Of a DNA stretch of 64,000 nt, positions 46,860 to 59,117 are shown one piece after another. The DNA comes from Nectonema munidae. Lineage: Eukaryota; Nematomorpha; Nectonematoida; Nectonematidae. The position numbers were made by a program, and so were the translations under genes. The notes under the pieces were generated by a model. The model saw only the letters and a program-made list of their open reading frames with translations, did no database searches and was not told the origin of the DNA. Position 1 is the first letter of the stretch. The number at the start of each line of letters is the position of its first letter. The stretch spans positions 434,001-498,000 of the forward strand of contig JAUIRK010001028.1 in assembly GCA_030549495.1 (NCBI GenBank), given 5' to 3'.

Positions 46860-49500
46860 GAGACTTTTTACATAATACAAAATTACTTTAACAGAATTTT
46901 TTATAAAAAAATAATTTCAAAATGGTGAATATGTTAAACTTTGTGTTGAATTAACATACAGTGAAAAGAGTTTTTTTTCACTATTTCGTGTTTATCATAA
47001 AATTATACTAACTCAAAAATCTTATATCAAAAAAGTTACAAAAAGTTAATAAAAAATTTTCTCAAATGAAAAAAAGTACCTAAAAAAACATTTATAATAT
47101 TCATCAAATTAAATTAATTAAATTTTACAATTGATCATTTACTTTATTTTTTATATCTGATTTAACTATGAATTTTCAAAGATTTTCCTAATTTTCAAAT
47201 TAAATAACCTAGTTAAAACAACTAACTGATCGACATCTTCATTAATGCAACTTTTTGTTTTGACAATGTGATATGAAGGATCTTTATCGAATTTCTGTAT
47301 ATTTTGATCAAAATGGGGACTGATATTGTTTAAAATTCAGTTTCTTACATTTTGAAGACAGTTCGAACTCTATTTTTCGTGAATTGTATGGTAAACACCA
47401 AATGTATAGCAGTAGTGCTTATAAAAATGTTTAAATTATCATCCAGAAACTTCCTATGTAAATGAAACTTAAAAATAAAATGGTCCTACTCTGAAAAAAG
47501 TTAACCTAAAAGTATATAAAAATATATATATATATTGGATCAGTGCATATGCTATCATCATTCATTTGAAGAAAGTTGTATTGAAATTAAAACTTCCGTT
47601 GATACTGTCTGCCTCACAGGATAATAAGCGCATGTCATAGGAGCATATGGTGATGATGAAAAATGAGCTGACATTCAAGCAATTGTAGTCAGGCATATTT
47701 TGATGGCGGCAATACATTATTTAATGGTTGTGATGAATACAACTTGTGATTTCTGAGTGTAGTGTAGAATAGTTTAAAAGGGGAGGGGGAGGCAAAATTT
47801 TTTTTCGGGGGGGGGGGGGGGGGGGCTTTGCCAACTTAACTAATCTAGCCATATGTAGAAGCCTGCAAAACGCCAGCAATGGTGCATTTTTTCGGGTTGG
47901 CTGAAATTACACTGGTTTATTGCTGCTGCTGCTGCGAAAGTGTAACGAAATTCTACACTTTTCCCTGAGAGTACTTGCTTTTTATGGAAATACTCTCTCA
48001 GTTTAAACAAAGCTTTGTTTTGATCTGATAGATTATACTCATATAGAGATGGTATAATCTAGGGGCTAACAACAACAACAACAACTAATCTTGCCCGTTT
48101 TGACCAGTCACCATTATCAGCAGTGAATGTAATATTGTAAATTATCATTAACTTGCTATATATATTCAGGGATTTGCAGAAAATTCAGTTTGCTTGACAT
48201 AAACCTACTCCCATTTAGCGGTCCGGCCCAGAGAACAGATAATTCTTCACAAGACTTGATAAAGTGATTTATAAGTTTATAATTTAGATAAAAAAATTTT
48301 CTTACAAATGAACCATCATATAAACACAATAAAAACAAATTGACAAAAAATATTTCAATAAAATGAATTTGTAAAATATTTTTTAATTAATTTAAATGAA
48401 TTTTTTGCGTACCTATGCTTGTTTTTTTAATTCCAACAAGAACAAAATGTTCTTTCATATAAATTATAAAGTTGCAGAGATTTCTAAAAAAATTTTCATA
48501 ACAAATTAGATCAACTTGAGAACAATGAGTGATTCAATGCAGCTTATTTTTCTGCATCAGGCCTTTTTTTGCAAAACATTCGTCTATTATATTAGCTTGT
48601 GCCATCACTTGGACACTAGAGTAAGATTTCCTCATTTAAAGCATCTTTATTTGGCGATCTGTTACATTACTGCTATTTTCCTCAAAACATTTTATCGAGC
48701 GATGGATGAATGAGTGTCTATTCTTCACTTAGATTTGTGTGACGTTGATTTTACGTGACTTCGTCTTCATGTTTGCCTCTTTGCATTCCATTTTTGTTAT
48801 TACGAAGTCTATATCTGCAAAGCTGCTCCATCAAAACAAATATAAAAAGGGAATAACTTTCTGATCAATAAAAGAATTTAACAAAGCATAGCTTCTAAAA
48901 TTCTACAGCGGGATCACGTTTTTTTCCACTTTTTTATTTTGAATCATTCAATTTTTGGCCTTTGATGATCAATGCGATGATGGCTTTATTCCTCACATAA
49001 AATACTTTTTTGTCTGATCTACTAAATAAACATTTTCTGGTATTCAACATTCTGTAAAGTTAAATATAGCCATGATCTAGCGCAATTATATTCATGACCT
49101 CGTTTACTTTTCGCTTTTTGGGGGAGTTGTGTTCAACCAAACTCTCATTATTATATGGAAGATTTTGCCAATTCGCTTTGAAATGTGTTCAACTAGTTGT
49201 TGATATTTTCTTGATTCACCAAAATTTAAAATCAGACATGATTAGGTAAGATAACCTTTAATTCTGTTCTTTTCGTGGATTGTATATTTTTCAAAATAAA
49301 TTTTTCGACACTGCGTCCTACTCAATCTTTTTATGCGGCCCAACTTTCATTTGAGCCGTGAATATTAAATAATATGATTCAATTCACATCTGTGAAACAT
49401 GTGTGTGTGTGTTCAACTTTTACTTGTTGGGGAATATTATTTTCAGGGAACATGAGATTTCGTGCACAACAAAAACGAGTTTCGTCAAGAGCCAATATTT
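46860..49500. other. AT-rich region with microsatellites, no gene recognised
   Basis: Holds a 19-G run (47807-47825), a short CTG repeat (about 47922-47935) and a CAA repeat (about 48067-48085). Open frames here (48156-48338; 48516-48713) show no domain. Confidence 0.35.
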
Positions 49501-49519
49501 CGTTGACCATTAAACTAAT

Positions 49520-50663
49520 AATTAATTATTTAGGACTCATAAGCTTATAATGGTTAATGTTCGATATTTGAAGACCAATTTATGGCCTAAAATTTAGAGG
49601 TCGACCATTACATGGGGTATAGTTTTGGAAAGTTTGTCATGGATAAGCTTCTTTTCTTCCAATTCCTTGGGTAGGCTTTGTGCAATTTTAGTTCGTCTTC
49701 TAATAACCAGATTATTTCTTTTCATGAACCTGGAGCACCAATTAGCACCATCAACAAATTCGGTAATTCCAATTTTCTTAGCTTCCTTCAGGGCAAAAAT
49801 TCTTATAGCTCCCCGTGATATTGCGAGTCCAGCATTCCGATTGCTGGTAACCCATTCTTCAACTTTTTCTTCTAGATGTGGCCACTTGCAGCTCTTCCCA
49901 CGATTGGCACATTTGTATGATGGCATTTTATTTAAAGTTTCCTTTTTCTTCCTCCAATCACGAACATTCTTTTCTGATATGCCATGTTTTTTTGCAGATT
50001 GCACATTGTTGCTGGCTTCAGCAACAGCGATCACTTGAAGTTTAAATTTTGCAGTGAACTTTCTGTATGTATTTACTGGCATGCTGAAGGGTACTGAGTA
50101 AAAATATTTTGAGAACTTTTGATCTAAGAAAGAGTAACAGTACAATAGAGTTACACGAATAGTGGAATTGTGTGAAGAGAAATGAAAGAATAGAAATGAG
50201 TGGTTGAAGAGTCATAGTATAGGAATGTGTGATAATGAAACTGTTCGCTAGTTACACAGCGCTTGCTTCGCAATCTTTCGGTAGTTATAACAAAGTGACT
50301 GTAAACAAAGAATGTTTTCTTTTTGTTTCCATTTCCCCTTTTTGTTTTAGTCACTGGTAGTTTTAATGAGCTGTAGTGAGTACACAGGTATTTTATACAT
50401 TTTATAGGCATACTCTAAACTAATAGTTATTACCGGTAAATGTCAATCTTAGACTAGGCTACAGTACCGACTGTTTGTTTTTTATGAAATTTAGGCATAA
50501 TGCCAAGCACTGAATGTTAACATAGCCTAGGCGTGTGCTATTGTTAGAATCAAGACTCGAACATTACATGGAGTATATGTTAAAATCCAAAAATATGCAG
50601 TTAAAAATGCGGGTCGACCATTTCATGAGGTAGAACATTACACGGGTATATAGTTATACGGTA
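49520..50663 (-). mobile_element. pogo/Tigger-like element, internally deleted
   Basis: The right part (50550-50663) carries CGAACATTACATGGAGTAT, GGTCGACCATTTCATGAGG and CATTACACGGGTATATAG before a TACGGTA edge. The left part (about 49595-49620) carries GGTCGACCATTACATGGGGT directly after the coding frame. So the DNA-binding half of the transposase is joined straight to 3' terminal sequence and the catalytic DDE half is missing. Exact ends and the TA duplication were not fixed on the left. Confidence 0.6.
49594..50145 (-). CDS. pogo/Tigger transposase DNA-binding region (POGK/Brinker-like plus CENP-B HTH)
   Basis: The open frame encodes 183 residues without a stop. Residues about 25-75 form a Brinker/psq-like helix-turn-helix (YRKFTAKFKLQVIAVAE, KKHGISEKNVRDWRKKK). 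About 90-155 form the CENP-B-type HTH (LEEKVEEWVTSNRNAGLAIS, ANWCSRFMKRNNLVIRRRT). In the family a DDE catalytic domain (DDE_1) should follow; here the frame runs into terminal repeat sequence and stops after PHVMVDL. A first methionine near residue 22 (MPVNTYRKF) may be the true start. It could still make a DNA-binding protein able to bind related ends, which is inference. Confidence 0.75.
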   Translation of the reverse strand: MYCYSFLDQKFSKYFYSVPFSMPVNTYRKFTAKFKLQVIAVAEASNNVQSAKKHGISEKNVRDWRKKKETLNKMPSYKCANRGKSCKWPHLEEKVEEWVTSNRNAGLAISRGAIRIFALKEAKKIGITEFVDGANWCSRFMKRNNLVIRRRTKIAQSLPKELEEKKLIHDKLSKTIPHVMVDL

Positions 50664-50689
50664 TTTAAGTCAATAACCCGAGTTATTAA

Positions 50690-50819
50690 CCCATTAAGTC
50701 CTAATGCTCCCATTTGGGAATATAAGTAATTTCATCTTCGTCTGCTTTTTTCATTGATTTCAATATAAATCGTCTGCGTTTTTTTTAGATATCGTCTGAT
50801 TTCTATGGTACTTAATGGG
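50690..50819. mobile_element. 130-bp TTAA palindromic MITE, copy M1
   Basis: Flanked by TTAA at 50686-50689 and 50820-50823. Ends CCCATTAAGT and ACTTAATGGG are inverted. The core holds CTTCGTCTGCTTTTTT, AATCGTCTGCGTTTTTT and ATATCGTCTGATTT. Just inside the left end is a small hairpin, TCCCA-TT-TGGGA. Same length as M2, M4 and M5. Confidence 0.85.
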
Positions 50820-50824
50820 TTAAA

Positions 50825-51950
50825 CTCTCAATCTAGTTTTCTTTTCTATGAAATTTGGTTATGGTTGTCGACGCAATATCCTTTTCTTGACAAAATCTCA
50901 TATAGCCCCATATCTTCTCTCTCATGAAAAACATCAAAATCATGAAAGAAAATTGCAAAAAAAGTTTTCTCAGAAATCACTTTTGTAATAATTTGTTTAT
51001 AATTTTCAATTTTAAACTTTCCAAAAAGATTACCATAATTCGGGTCCAGTAAGGGTACTTATAATTTAAAATTAGGGCATGAACATCCTTGTTCGAGAGT
51101 CGTGATTTTAGATGGGTAAAAAAACTTTTGTTGATTTAGACTATTAGCAGTATGATGAAAGGAGATATATTAAAATTTTGACAGGTCCTATCACTTCTGA
51201 TTGATATTTTCGATAATTTTCATCTTTTGTTGAAAATAAGTATCATCAATCTACTTAACCTACTTGAAAAAGGTGGTAGTAGTTTTATTTCAAATTAAAA
51301 AGTTGAAATGTGATGTTGCCTTGATTAATTTTTTCCATAAATGAAAAATACACCTAGATCCTCCAAAAGTTAGTTATTTCTGAAATTTCGAGAGAATTTT
51401 TTTTAAATAAATTCTAACAATTCGTCTTTGTGTCGTATCTAGGTATTCTCTTGTGTTTAATGTTCAAATTCAGGAATCCTTGAAAATGAAACTTTCCGGA
51501 AGTTTTTTTAGGAATGAAAATATATTTATAAGTAAGCGAAATTTTGATATAACACAAAAACAGTTTGCCAATGTTTTGACAGTCAAAAAATAAATCATAT
51601 TCCTTAATTAATAGTAAAAAGAGAGGGAGAGAGATTTGATGAAATGAACTAATATAGCTTTTATTGAGATCAAAAAGATGATAAAATATTGTTTGCATAT
51701 ATTTGATCATTGATATATTTTCATTACTATGTACAAATTGTTTTAAAAAAGTATGCATCATACTTCAGGAATATGCGCGAAGTGTAAGAAGACGATTGGG
51801 TGCGTAAATCCTCTTTCAACGAATTACTTCCTCGAGCAAGCATTTGAAAAACGTAATTTATTGATGATGCAGAAATTATTGCGTTAAATTAAGTTGAGAT
51901 GAAGATAGCGGCAAATGTGATTGCCAAAGGCGTACGCACTGCCTTCTCAA
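50825..51950. other. Non-coding AT-rich DNA; 3' flank of the minus-strand gene
   Basis: Includes a minus-strand AATAAA (TTTATT at 51857-51862), about 95 bases past the stop of the 51957 gene. A 115-residue frame at 51414-51761 is AT-driven and unrecognised. Confidence 0.4.
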
Positions 51951-51956
51951 ACACAA

Positions 51957-53446
51957 TCACTGATGATGTGCGGAGGAATTAAATAACATGTGTGATTTGT
52001 TGTTGTTATTGATGAAATTGTGTCTGTTGTAACCTTGAAAGAATGTGCTCGGAGGAGATGAAGAGGAGGTAGGAGGGTAGTGGTGGTGATCAACTGACAT
52101 GTTGACGTTGATTTCACTTTCTTGATTAAAGTTAGAAAGGGATGGGAAGTTGTCGTTCATCACAGTATTGGGTGTTGTCGTGGGGAATGTCATCTCATCC
52201 AGCGGACAAGGAATCGGCAGGGCAAATGGAGGCGAAGGTCGAGAGGTGTTTCGGATATTTTCGATTCTGAAGAAGCCTTGGTTGTTGATGCTTGTGTTGT
52301 TGTTGTTGAAGGAGGAGGTACAACGCGAAAGAGCGAATTGTGAATTGTCTAAGCGCCCCAGCTGGAAAAGAGCATGGTAGTTTTGATCTGGTGCTTTTGA
52401 AATCATTGCTTCGTTTGCGCCAAAATACGGGACATTTGAATTTAGGTTTGGAAGGTGGGATTCATTTGGGTGGCTTGTTTCAGTAGAAGCTCGAGTGTGG
52501 CAAATGTTGAAGTGTGGATGCGATTCTTGCTGTCTTTGAAGGAAGTAGTTTGGGAATGGGAATCGCTGCCTTTGAAATTGATCGGAAAGGTTCATGTTGT
52601 TGTTGCCGACATTTTTTTGAGGCTTTGGTCGAATATGACGCGTAGGTCTGTTCTTATAAAGTGAAATTGACGGATCGTGAGTGGATGAAGAGGCAGATAT
52701 CTGCTTGTTTAAGAGCAAATTCGGCAGAATGGACATTTCAAGTAGCGATGGATGGAACGCACTTGGAGTTGGAGCGGGCGATAATTTGGGCAGAGAGGAA
52801 GAAGAGGAAATGTACTCGATTCGAGGCTCACGATACTGATTGAATGCTGCTGAATTCTTGAAGTGGACACTGCTACTTGTTTGGTGAAAGGGGAATGTGC
52901 GCGCTTCTTGCGTATCCGGACAACTACAACAAACCGGATAAGACGCCGCCGACTGGAGTAACGCGCTTTGTCCTGCCGAGAGAAAGGGCTGGACGCTATT
53001 CACATCACTATTGTAGATTCCCGTATGTGATGATGAAATAGAGGAAGCATTTGTTTTAAAGTTCAAATCGGTTGAAGGAGAACAACACCTTGGTAAAAAG
53101 ATAGGCGGCAGATTTCGTTCGATATTGTTCTGAATGATCTTTCCTATGTCATCCATGGGGCACGGTTTGAAAGAAAAGGCAGAGGAAGAAGGTAGAGGAG
53201 AAGTGGCATTTGATCTTTGATCCATCAATTTTGAGTGTGCATTGCAGATGGGGATATCAGAATGGGAATTTGTGATTTCATTTGACGTGACCTGCCCACC
53301 ACCAATCATACGACTAGAATGAGGCGGATCACATGTTTGTAAATGGAAGAGCTTTTGTGACATCAAAGAGGTTGTCATTGAAAGTGTTCCTGTTGAAGAA
53401 CAAACTTGATCATCCGCGGTTTTCATGGGAGTACTCTCATCCGTCT
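51957..53446 (-). CDS. 3'-terminal exon of an unrecognised Ser/Pro/Asn-rich protein
   Basis: A 1.5-kb open frame on the minus strand: 489 residues from the first ATG (53426), extended to an acceptor (ATATTTTAG ending at 53447) by TDESTP. Stops are absent throughout, and G+C is well above its flanks. It is rich in Ser, Pro, Asn and His, with motifs such as FSFKPCPMDDIGKIIQNNIE, PPIFLPRCC, YPVCCSCPD, NYHALFQLGRL and PLDEMTFPTTTPN. There is no signal peptide, transmembrane segment or catalytic domain I can name. The composition is that of a disordered activation or co-regulator region. AATAAA lies about 95 bases downstream of the stop. Upstream exons are not certain; the donor could lie in or beyond the 54584-55123 frame. 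Confidence 0.7.
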
Positions 53447-54583
53447 AAAATATTTGAAACATTAAATTTTAAATTAGAATGATGTAATATCAAATGCGAG
53501 TTGTTGATTTCATGCAAAGTAATTTTCACTGTAAGATGAAAATGCTCGAAACCTTCTGGAAACTTCAAATCTTAGCGAGAAAGTACCTTTCAAAAATATT
53601 TATTGATTATGATCTAATTTTTATTTAGTGTGCGACAAGTCGATTTCGAATCTTTTAAAGCAAGAAAAAACTTCTAAATCGGCTGCGTTTGTTAATGCAT
53701 TTTAATACAAATCTTCTGCTTTACATTAGACATCGTCTGATTATTCTGGTCGTTAACATGATAATCTCATAATATTCCCTAGATATTCTCTCAATATTTG
53801 GCCATTGCATAATATATGTCCATTTAAAAAAATTTCAAAGCATTCCAATATATTTGATTCATCACTTGTTTATCCATCATATTTCAAGGTCTTTTATTCA
53901 GAAAAAACTCGAATTTATCTAGAAGAGGATAATCACAAAATAGATTAATCATTAACAAAGATTCATGAATGAAATAACACTCACTTCATAAAAGCATGCA
54001 TACGACGAAAAGAACACACATTGTTCCATGCATAAAAATATACATTTTAAAAAATGTGCTTAATTTGTCAATCCTTAATGGGAAGAATTTTTCAATTATT
54101 TAAATCGGATAAAAGGCTTTCTCTGTTTTTTCTTTAACGCGTGATCTTCATGTGGTGCTAAAAATGTGTTTTTTAAATTAAGTTTAGAATTTTTCTTAGA
54201 ACAAAGGACAATTGTGTCCAGATTTCCGATCGTTCATGTTTTCTAGATTAATGAATATTGTGTATTATGCATTATTCATCTAACGTTTTTTTTAACTCGC
54301 GTGACACAGGTGTACCAAGAAATAATAATCGCTTGCTTAAAACATGCATATTTCAATGGAAAAAGAAATCAGAAATTCTTCAAATCTTCAAAATTCTGGT
54401 CCTCAAAGGGTTAAGATCCTTTAAAATACAAATCGTTTGCTTTAAGTTATAAAAAGTGAATGAAAAGGAAAAATAGAGGATTCGTTTGCGCAAAACAAAG
54501 GATCACTATTTTGATCCAAGAGGTTACCATTTTCATAAAATTGAACAAGTTTTATTACAAAAATAAGGATTGTGGGAGTTTTT
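53447..54583. other. Probable intron/intergenic AT-rich DNA with MITE remains
   Basis: Contains a MITE-like unit at 54296-54410 and a more worn one near 53640-53760 (CATCGTCTGATTATTCTGGT). Otherwise nothing is recognised. Confidence 0.4.
54296..54410. mobile_element. TTAA MITE, worn copy M7
   Basis: TTAA at 54292-54295 and 54411-54414. The right end CTGGTCCTCAAAGGG matches the right end of M6 (63168-63273); the inner GTGTACCAAGAAATAATAAT matches the reverse strand of M6. The left end is diverged (CTCGCGTGACACAGG). Confidence 0.5.
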
Positions 54584-55123
54584 TTAAGTGATAGAGTAGT
54601 TATTTAATACATTTTGGCTGTGAAGAGGAGAGGCTGATGCTTCAGCTGGAATTTCAAGAGGCGGAAAATCGGAATCACTGGTCAAGAGTGAGGTGTTGTT
54701 GCTTTTGCTCAGTAAGGAAATCAAATGAGTATTTTCTTGCTTGGCGCTCGTGGTGACGAGAGGGGGGTGATGGTTTTGGGCAGTGCTGCTGGTGGTACTG
54801 CTCCTACTCTCCACAACGCAGGACGGAGATTCCTCTTCATCACTTTCGAAGGATGAATCTAAAATAAGCAACTCAACGTCATCTCCATCCTCTTCTTCGT
54901 CGTCGTCATCAGCATTCTTGCACAAAGTGCTTGTCTTCTCTGTGTTCTGGCTGCCATTGATCTGGGCATTGTCATCATCGCTCGACTCCAAATCATGGAA
55001 TAACTTCTGGCGCTTTTTCGTTCGAGACGTGTCGAAGGAAACCATGCAGGAGGATGAGGATGATGTATTGGATGTAGTATCATCGTTATCACCGTCTCGT
55101 CTAAATGCTACAAAAGATCCCAT
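54584..55123 (-). CDS. Acidic Ser-rich protein or terminal exon, unrecognised
   Basis: A 179-residue open frame on the minus strand. TAA lies directly before the ATG at 55123 in the same frame, so this is the first usable start unless an acceptor (TTTAG near 55107) is used. It has a basic KKRQK patch (SRTKKRQKLFHDLESSDDD; possible nuclear signal and CK2 sites), a long acidic run (NADDDDEEEDGDDVELL), ILDSSFESDEEES, and a Ser/Thr/Gln-rich end. No domain is recognised. AATAAA (TTTATT at 54551-54556) is 28 bases past the stop, suggesting a real 3' end separate from the 51957 gene. It might be the first part of an alternative transcript joined to that exon. Likely a nuclear disordered protein (inference). 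Confidence 0.55.
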   Translation of the reverse strand: MGSFVAFRRDGDNDDTTSNTSSSSSCMVSFDTSRTKKRQKLFHDLESSDDDNAQINGSQNTEKTSTLCKNADDDDEEEDGDDVELLILDSSFESDEEESPSCVVESRSSTTSSTAQNHHPPLVTTSAKQENTHLISLLSKSNNTSLLTSDSDFPPLEIPAEASASPLHSQNVLNNYSIT

Positions 55124-57565
55124 TTAAATACGATAATATCACGACAATGGCAATGAACAAGGGCTAGCCGCTGTTTTTGAGATTTAAGTATTTCATGGTA
55201 TTGGTGTTTAATTTCAGTATATATGCATGCATGAATTTCTAGAATGTCAAAAATGTATACGTAAATATAGTATGTACGATTGCGCTAACACTAAACTTAA
55301 CCTAAAAAAAATAAGAAATTAGTTTTTTCTAAAAAAAATAAGAAATTTTGTGTCAAGAATGTAAAAAAATGTATATATATGTTAAATATACAGTTATAAT
55401 TTACACAATTATGGATAAAACCGCTTCTAAAATTGGCCACTGATCTATAGACCACTTAGTAAACAGCTTAATTGATTCAGTCTGTTTCAAGTGAAGTAAG
55501 AAAGGAAGGGGAAAACCAATGCACCAATGATCTTTGAGGGGACCTAGAATCCGATCTGTTTCGAGCGAAGAGATGAATGAAGGGGGTAACTAACTTGTAA
55601 TAATAATAATATCGGCCCATCTTACAATCACTACAACGTCATACTTCAAAATAATCATCATCATTATCAATACTCTTTAATTAAATATAGAATTTTTTCA
55701 TTTTGTGTCGCTTTCAAAATTGCTTGTAAGGCAAAATTCCAGTGATGAAAAGAGGAGAATTGCTTTTCAATCTTTGCAGGCCTTTTCAGCAAAAACAATT
55801 CAATTTCTAATAATCTTAAATAATGCTAAATTGCAAAATAATATTATTGATTGCAAGAGTGACGCTATTGATCAAAAATCAATATATTAATAATTTTCAT
55901 TAAAAAATATACAAGAAAGCAAACCGTGGTTTGACATAGAAATTAATCCATCAAGATACTACAGTATTCTGGCTAACCAAGCAAATCATATAATATTAAA
56001 TTATACCCAGTGAATTATAGATACATATTTTTTGAAAAACTTTTTGAATCAGTTATGTTAAAAAAGCAGCATTATTATAAGAATTTGAAACTAAGGTAAT
56101 ATACAAATGCTGATAAATATATCTCCTTGTATATATATATATAATATATAACAGTACGTACGGATATAGGTTAAAAAAATATAGGGCTAGGAAGTTTCTC
56201 GAGCTTTTATGAAAAGACCTTAAAGATTAGCAAAACTGAGAATTAAGCGTGAAACACATCATACCCTGGTAAATCGCAAAGAAATCACTGTTTCAAACTG
56301 GCGTGTCATTTCAGTAATAAAGTGAAATCCCAAGGGATCAGTATTGGGGAGTCGGAATCTTTATCTAATTTTATAAAATTTAGAAGTTTCATAAGTTGGT
56401 TTTTTAGGTATTTTAAAAATTGAAAAATGTTCAATTCTTATTTAAGCATATGGAGTGGATCTTCTTTGGTCGAAGTAAGAGTTGCGTTCAATCTAACAGT
56501 TCCGAATCCGCAAGCCTGATAGGAATTTAAGTAAATTCATTAAATCCCTGCTTTCAAAATCTTAATGTAAACATATGTACATTGTATCTTCTTGTGTTTT
56601 ATTTCAAATTGCATCACAATGTTTTATGATTCATGTGGGTACACACACACACACAGTTTTGTGATCCAGGCTTAAATTAATAGGAGATGGGATGTAAATT
56701 TTTATGGTTATAATACTGAACTTGAAAACTTTCTTATGCACTCTGTCAAAGATATTTGCTACGAGAGTGCTACTCCCTACTGAGTACAACAGTAATACCT
56801 CACTTAGTATAGGTAGGGTTTTTCTATAAAAAATAGCTGACTAATTGTGAGTCAGTCTCATCAAATTTTGTTTCAAGAATAAAAATTTATACTCATTTAT
56901 CAAAATAATATTAGTGATGACGATGGAAGAGAGGTGTAAATGGAATCTCAGTATTGAATCAATCAATCATTTGAGTGAGAAGTTGTCCTTTTTGCAAGGG
57001 TTTCCTGTCTATCGCACCAATAAACAACCCACGTATTGATTACCTAACACAAAATGATCAATTAAAATTCTATCGGCTAAATTTTGAAGAATCAATATCA
57101 ACAAAAAACTAAAAAGATCGAGATTCTTTAATTTAATCAGAATGGAGATCTGAAAATATTTGATATCTAATTTATCGGAAAATAATTTTCTGCATGATAT
57201 TTTTCTCATTTTTTTATCCTTACAAATACTAATGAGCGTCTATACGCAACATTTCTTAATTTTAGTTCAGACAAGGCATCCTAGCAAACTTATACAAACA
57301 TTTCAGTACGGCTCTCCAAATAAAAATGTTGACTACGGTGTATATGTCTTTAGCGGGTGGTGTCATTCAAAGCTTTAGAAACATTTTTTTACTAAAGTTG
57401 TATTCAAGTCTATACAACTATAGCAATCGGAAACATTTTGGAATTGTTACATCCCTACATTTTTATAGAGTAAAAATAAAATCTCATGACATTTCTGGTA
57501 GAAAACAACTTTTGAAGAAAGATTCAACAAATATGCAAAGTGAATTTCTGTTCATATTACCTTAT
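55124..57565. other. AT-rich intergenic or intronic DNA, no gene recognised
   Basis: Contains an (AC)n tract at about 56640-56656 and TA-rich stretches near 56130. Short frames show no domain. Confidence 0.35.
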
Positions 57566-57570
57566 AAGGG

Positions 57571-57690
57571 GGCGTGAGTAAGGTTGGTTAGATTCTGGGT
57601 TTCGATAACTCAAGGTCTTGGGTTCGATCCCTTATCAAGCCCACTTTCCTCATAGTTCGATACCAGCGGCGCAATTGTGCCTTCTCGATG
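57571..57690 (+). mobile_element. tRNA-Ile-derived SINE, copy 2
   Basis: Same family as 3456-3575: head GGCGTGAGTAAGGTTGGTTA, anticodon-like loop TCGATAA, B box GGGTTCGATCCC, then body TCCTCATAGTTCGATACCAG and GCGGCGCAATTGTGCC. The B box is better kept than in copy 1. Confidence 0.8.
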
Positions 57691-57703
57691 AAAATACTAC
57701 AGC

Positions 57704-58526
57704 CAGCGTTCCTCAACTAGGGTTCCGTAGAGTGTCGCTAGGGGTTCCACGAGATAAACTGAGATACGCTGATGTACTTTGTTATAAAGCGCTGTTACTT
57801 GACTCTCTAAACTATTACAAATTATTTACTATTGTTACTATTATAAATAAAATCAGATTTATAAACAATTCATAATATGAATACTTTACATGTTTCGTTT
57901 GATAGTTGGTTAATTGGGGATTTAATTAGTCAATTTAGAACAAATAAAATTACTTTGGCGGTTTCTTAGCAAGTTTGATTAGATAGTTGGTTTACTGTTC
58001 TATTTAATTAAATATTTGTTTACTTTATTAGTCAGTGTCATTTCAAAACCATGTTTAATTAATCTTTTATTTAAAAAATGAAAGTTTTTAATTGAATTAT
58101 TATTATTTATCAGCGTTCCCTCCACCGATGTTACGCAAAAACTCCCTGAGGATTCCGCGAGAAATAGTAAGGTATTTTTTACGTCTAAGTTTAGATGCTT
58201 TTAATGAAAACTTTAAAGTATAGTAAGAATCTTATCTAGCACTACTAATAAATATGATAGAGAAGTTTTCTCAAATTAGTATTAATTATATATTTTTTTC
58301 ACCGAAGTTTACGTTTTAATTATCTTATATTTTAAGAATGACAAAATTTAAGCAAACTTTTAAGGCCTTTTTTCATTAGATTAATTGTGAATCCTTTTTT
58401 GTCTTTAATCTAATTACATTTCTTTTACTGTGTTAAAAATTTACGGAAATATTTTTGCGTATGGTTCCTTGAAATATTTATCATATTCCAGGGGTTCCAC
58501 GAAGGTAAAAAGGTTGAGAAATGCTG
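57704..58526. mobile_element. hAT-type MITE, about 0.8 kb
   Basis: Left end CAGCGTTCCTCAACTAGGGT then TCCGTAGAGTGTC; right end GGGGTTCCACGAAGGT then AAAAAGGTTGAGAAATGCTG. The two ends are inverted (CAGC-TT-CTCAAC / GTTGAG-AA-GCTG). An inner block near 58110 (CGTTCCCTCCACCGATG, GATTCCGCGAGAAATAG) repeats the end motifs. No coding capacity; no 8-bp duplication matched. Confidence 0.65.
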
Positions 58527-58529
58527 CAC

Positions 58530-59110
58530 TCTTTTGGTGGTTTACTAATTTTGTAATTCATAAGCTTTTTGATAAACTCTCCTTTTGATCCTCTATTTAT
58601 ATAGTCAAACCATCATAGCCATTGCTTTTCTAAAATACTATTTATTTCATTTATTTAACTCTCTCATTATTTATTCTAGAGTTTAAACTAAAATTTCACA
58701 CAATTCTGAGCACTCATTTCTGTTGTATTCTACTTCTTTTTTTAGTTTCTTTCAATGTCCAACATTGACCACTATATACTAAACCTGATCTAATATAACT
58801 TTTATATACATAACCTCTTAAAGTTAGAGAAAATGGACTACTACAAAAATACTGCTTAAGGATTTAATTTTTTTCCAAGCTAGTCTTATTCTATGCTCCA
58901 CAAAATTTCCAACACTACCTACGCTATCTAAGATCTCTCCCAAATGCCAAAATTAATTAACTTCTTCCAATCATACTCCTTCTATTACAACTTTTCCAAA
59001 AAACTAAATTTTCTGATTCCAATGAATCGCTTATCTTCATCCATTTAGGTTTAGTGATATTAATTATTATCGATGCTTTTTTTCCAGAAATTTCCATGCT
59101 TCAATTTTCT
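58530..59110. other. AT-rich spacer, no gene seen
   Basis: Nothing recognisable. Confidence 0.35.
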
Positions 59111-59117
59111 CACTTAA

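Noticed and set aside
52122-52843. Plus-strand open frames inside the 51957-53446 gene
   Set aside because: They are complements of Asn/Ser-rich codons of the minus-strand exon, with odd composition and no domain.
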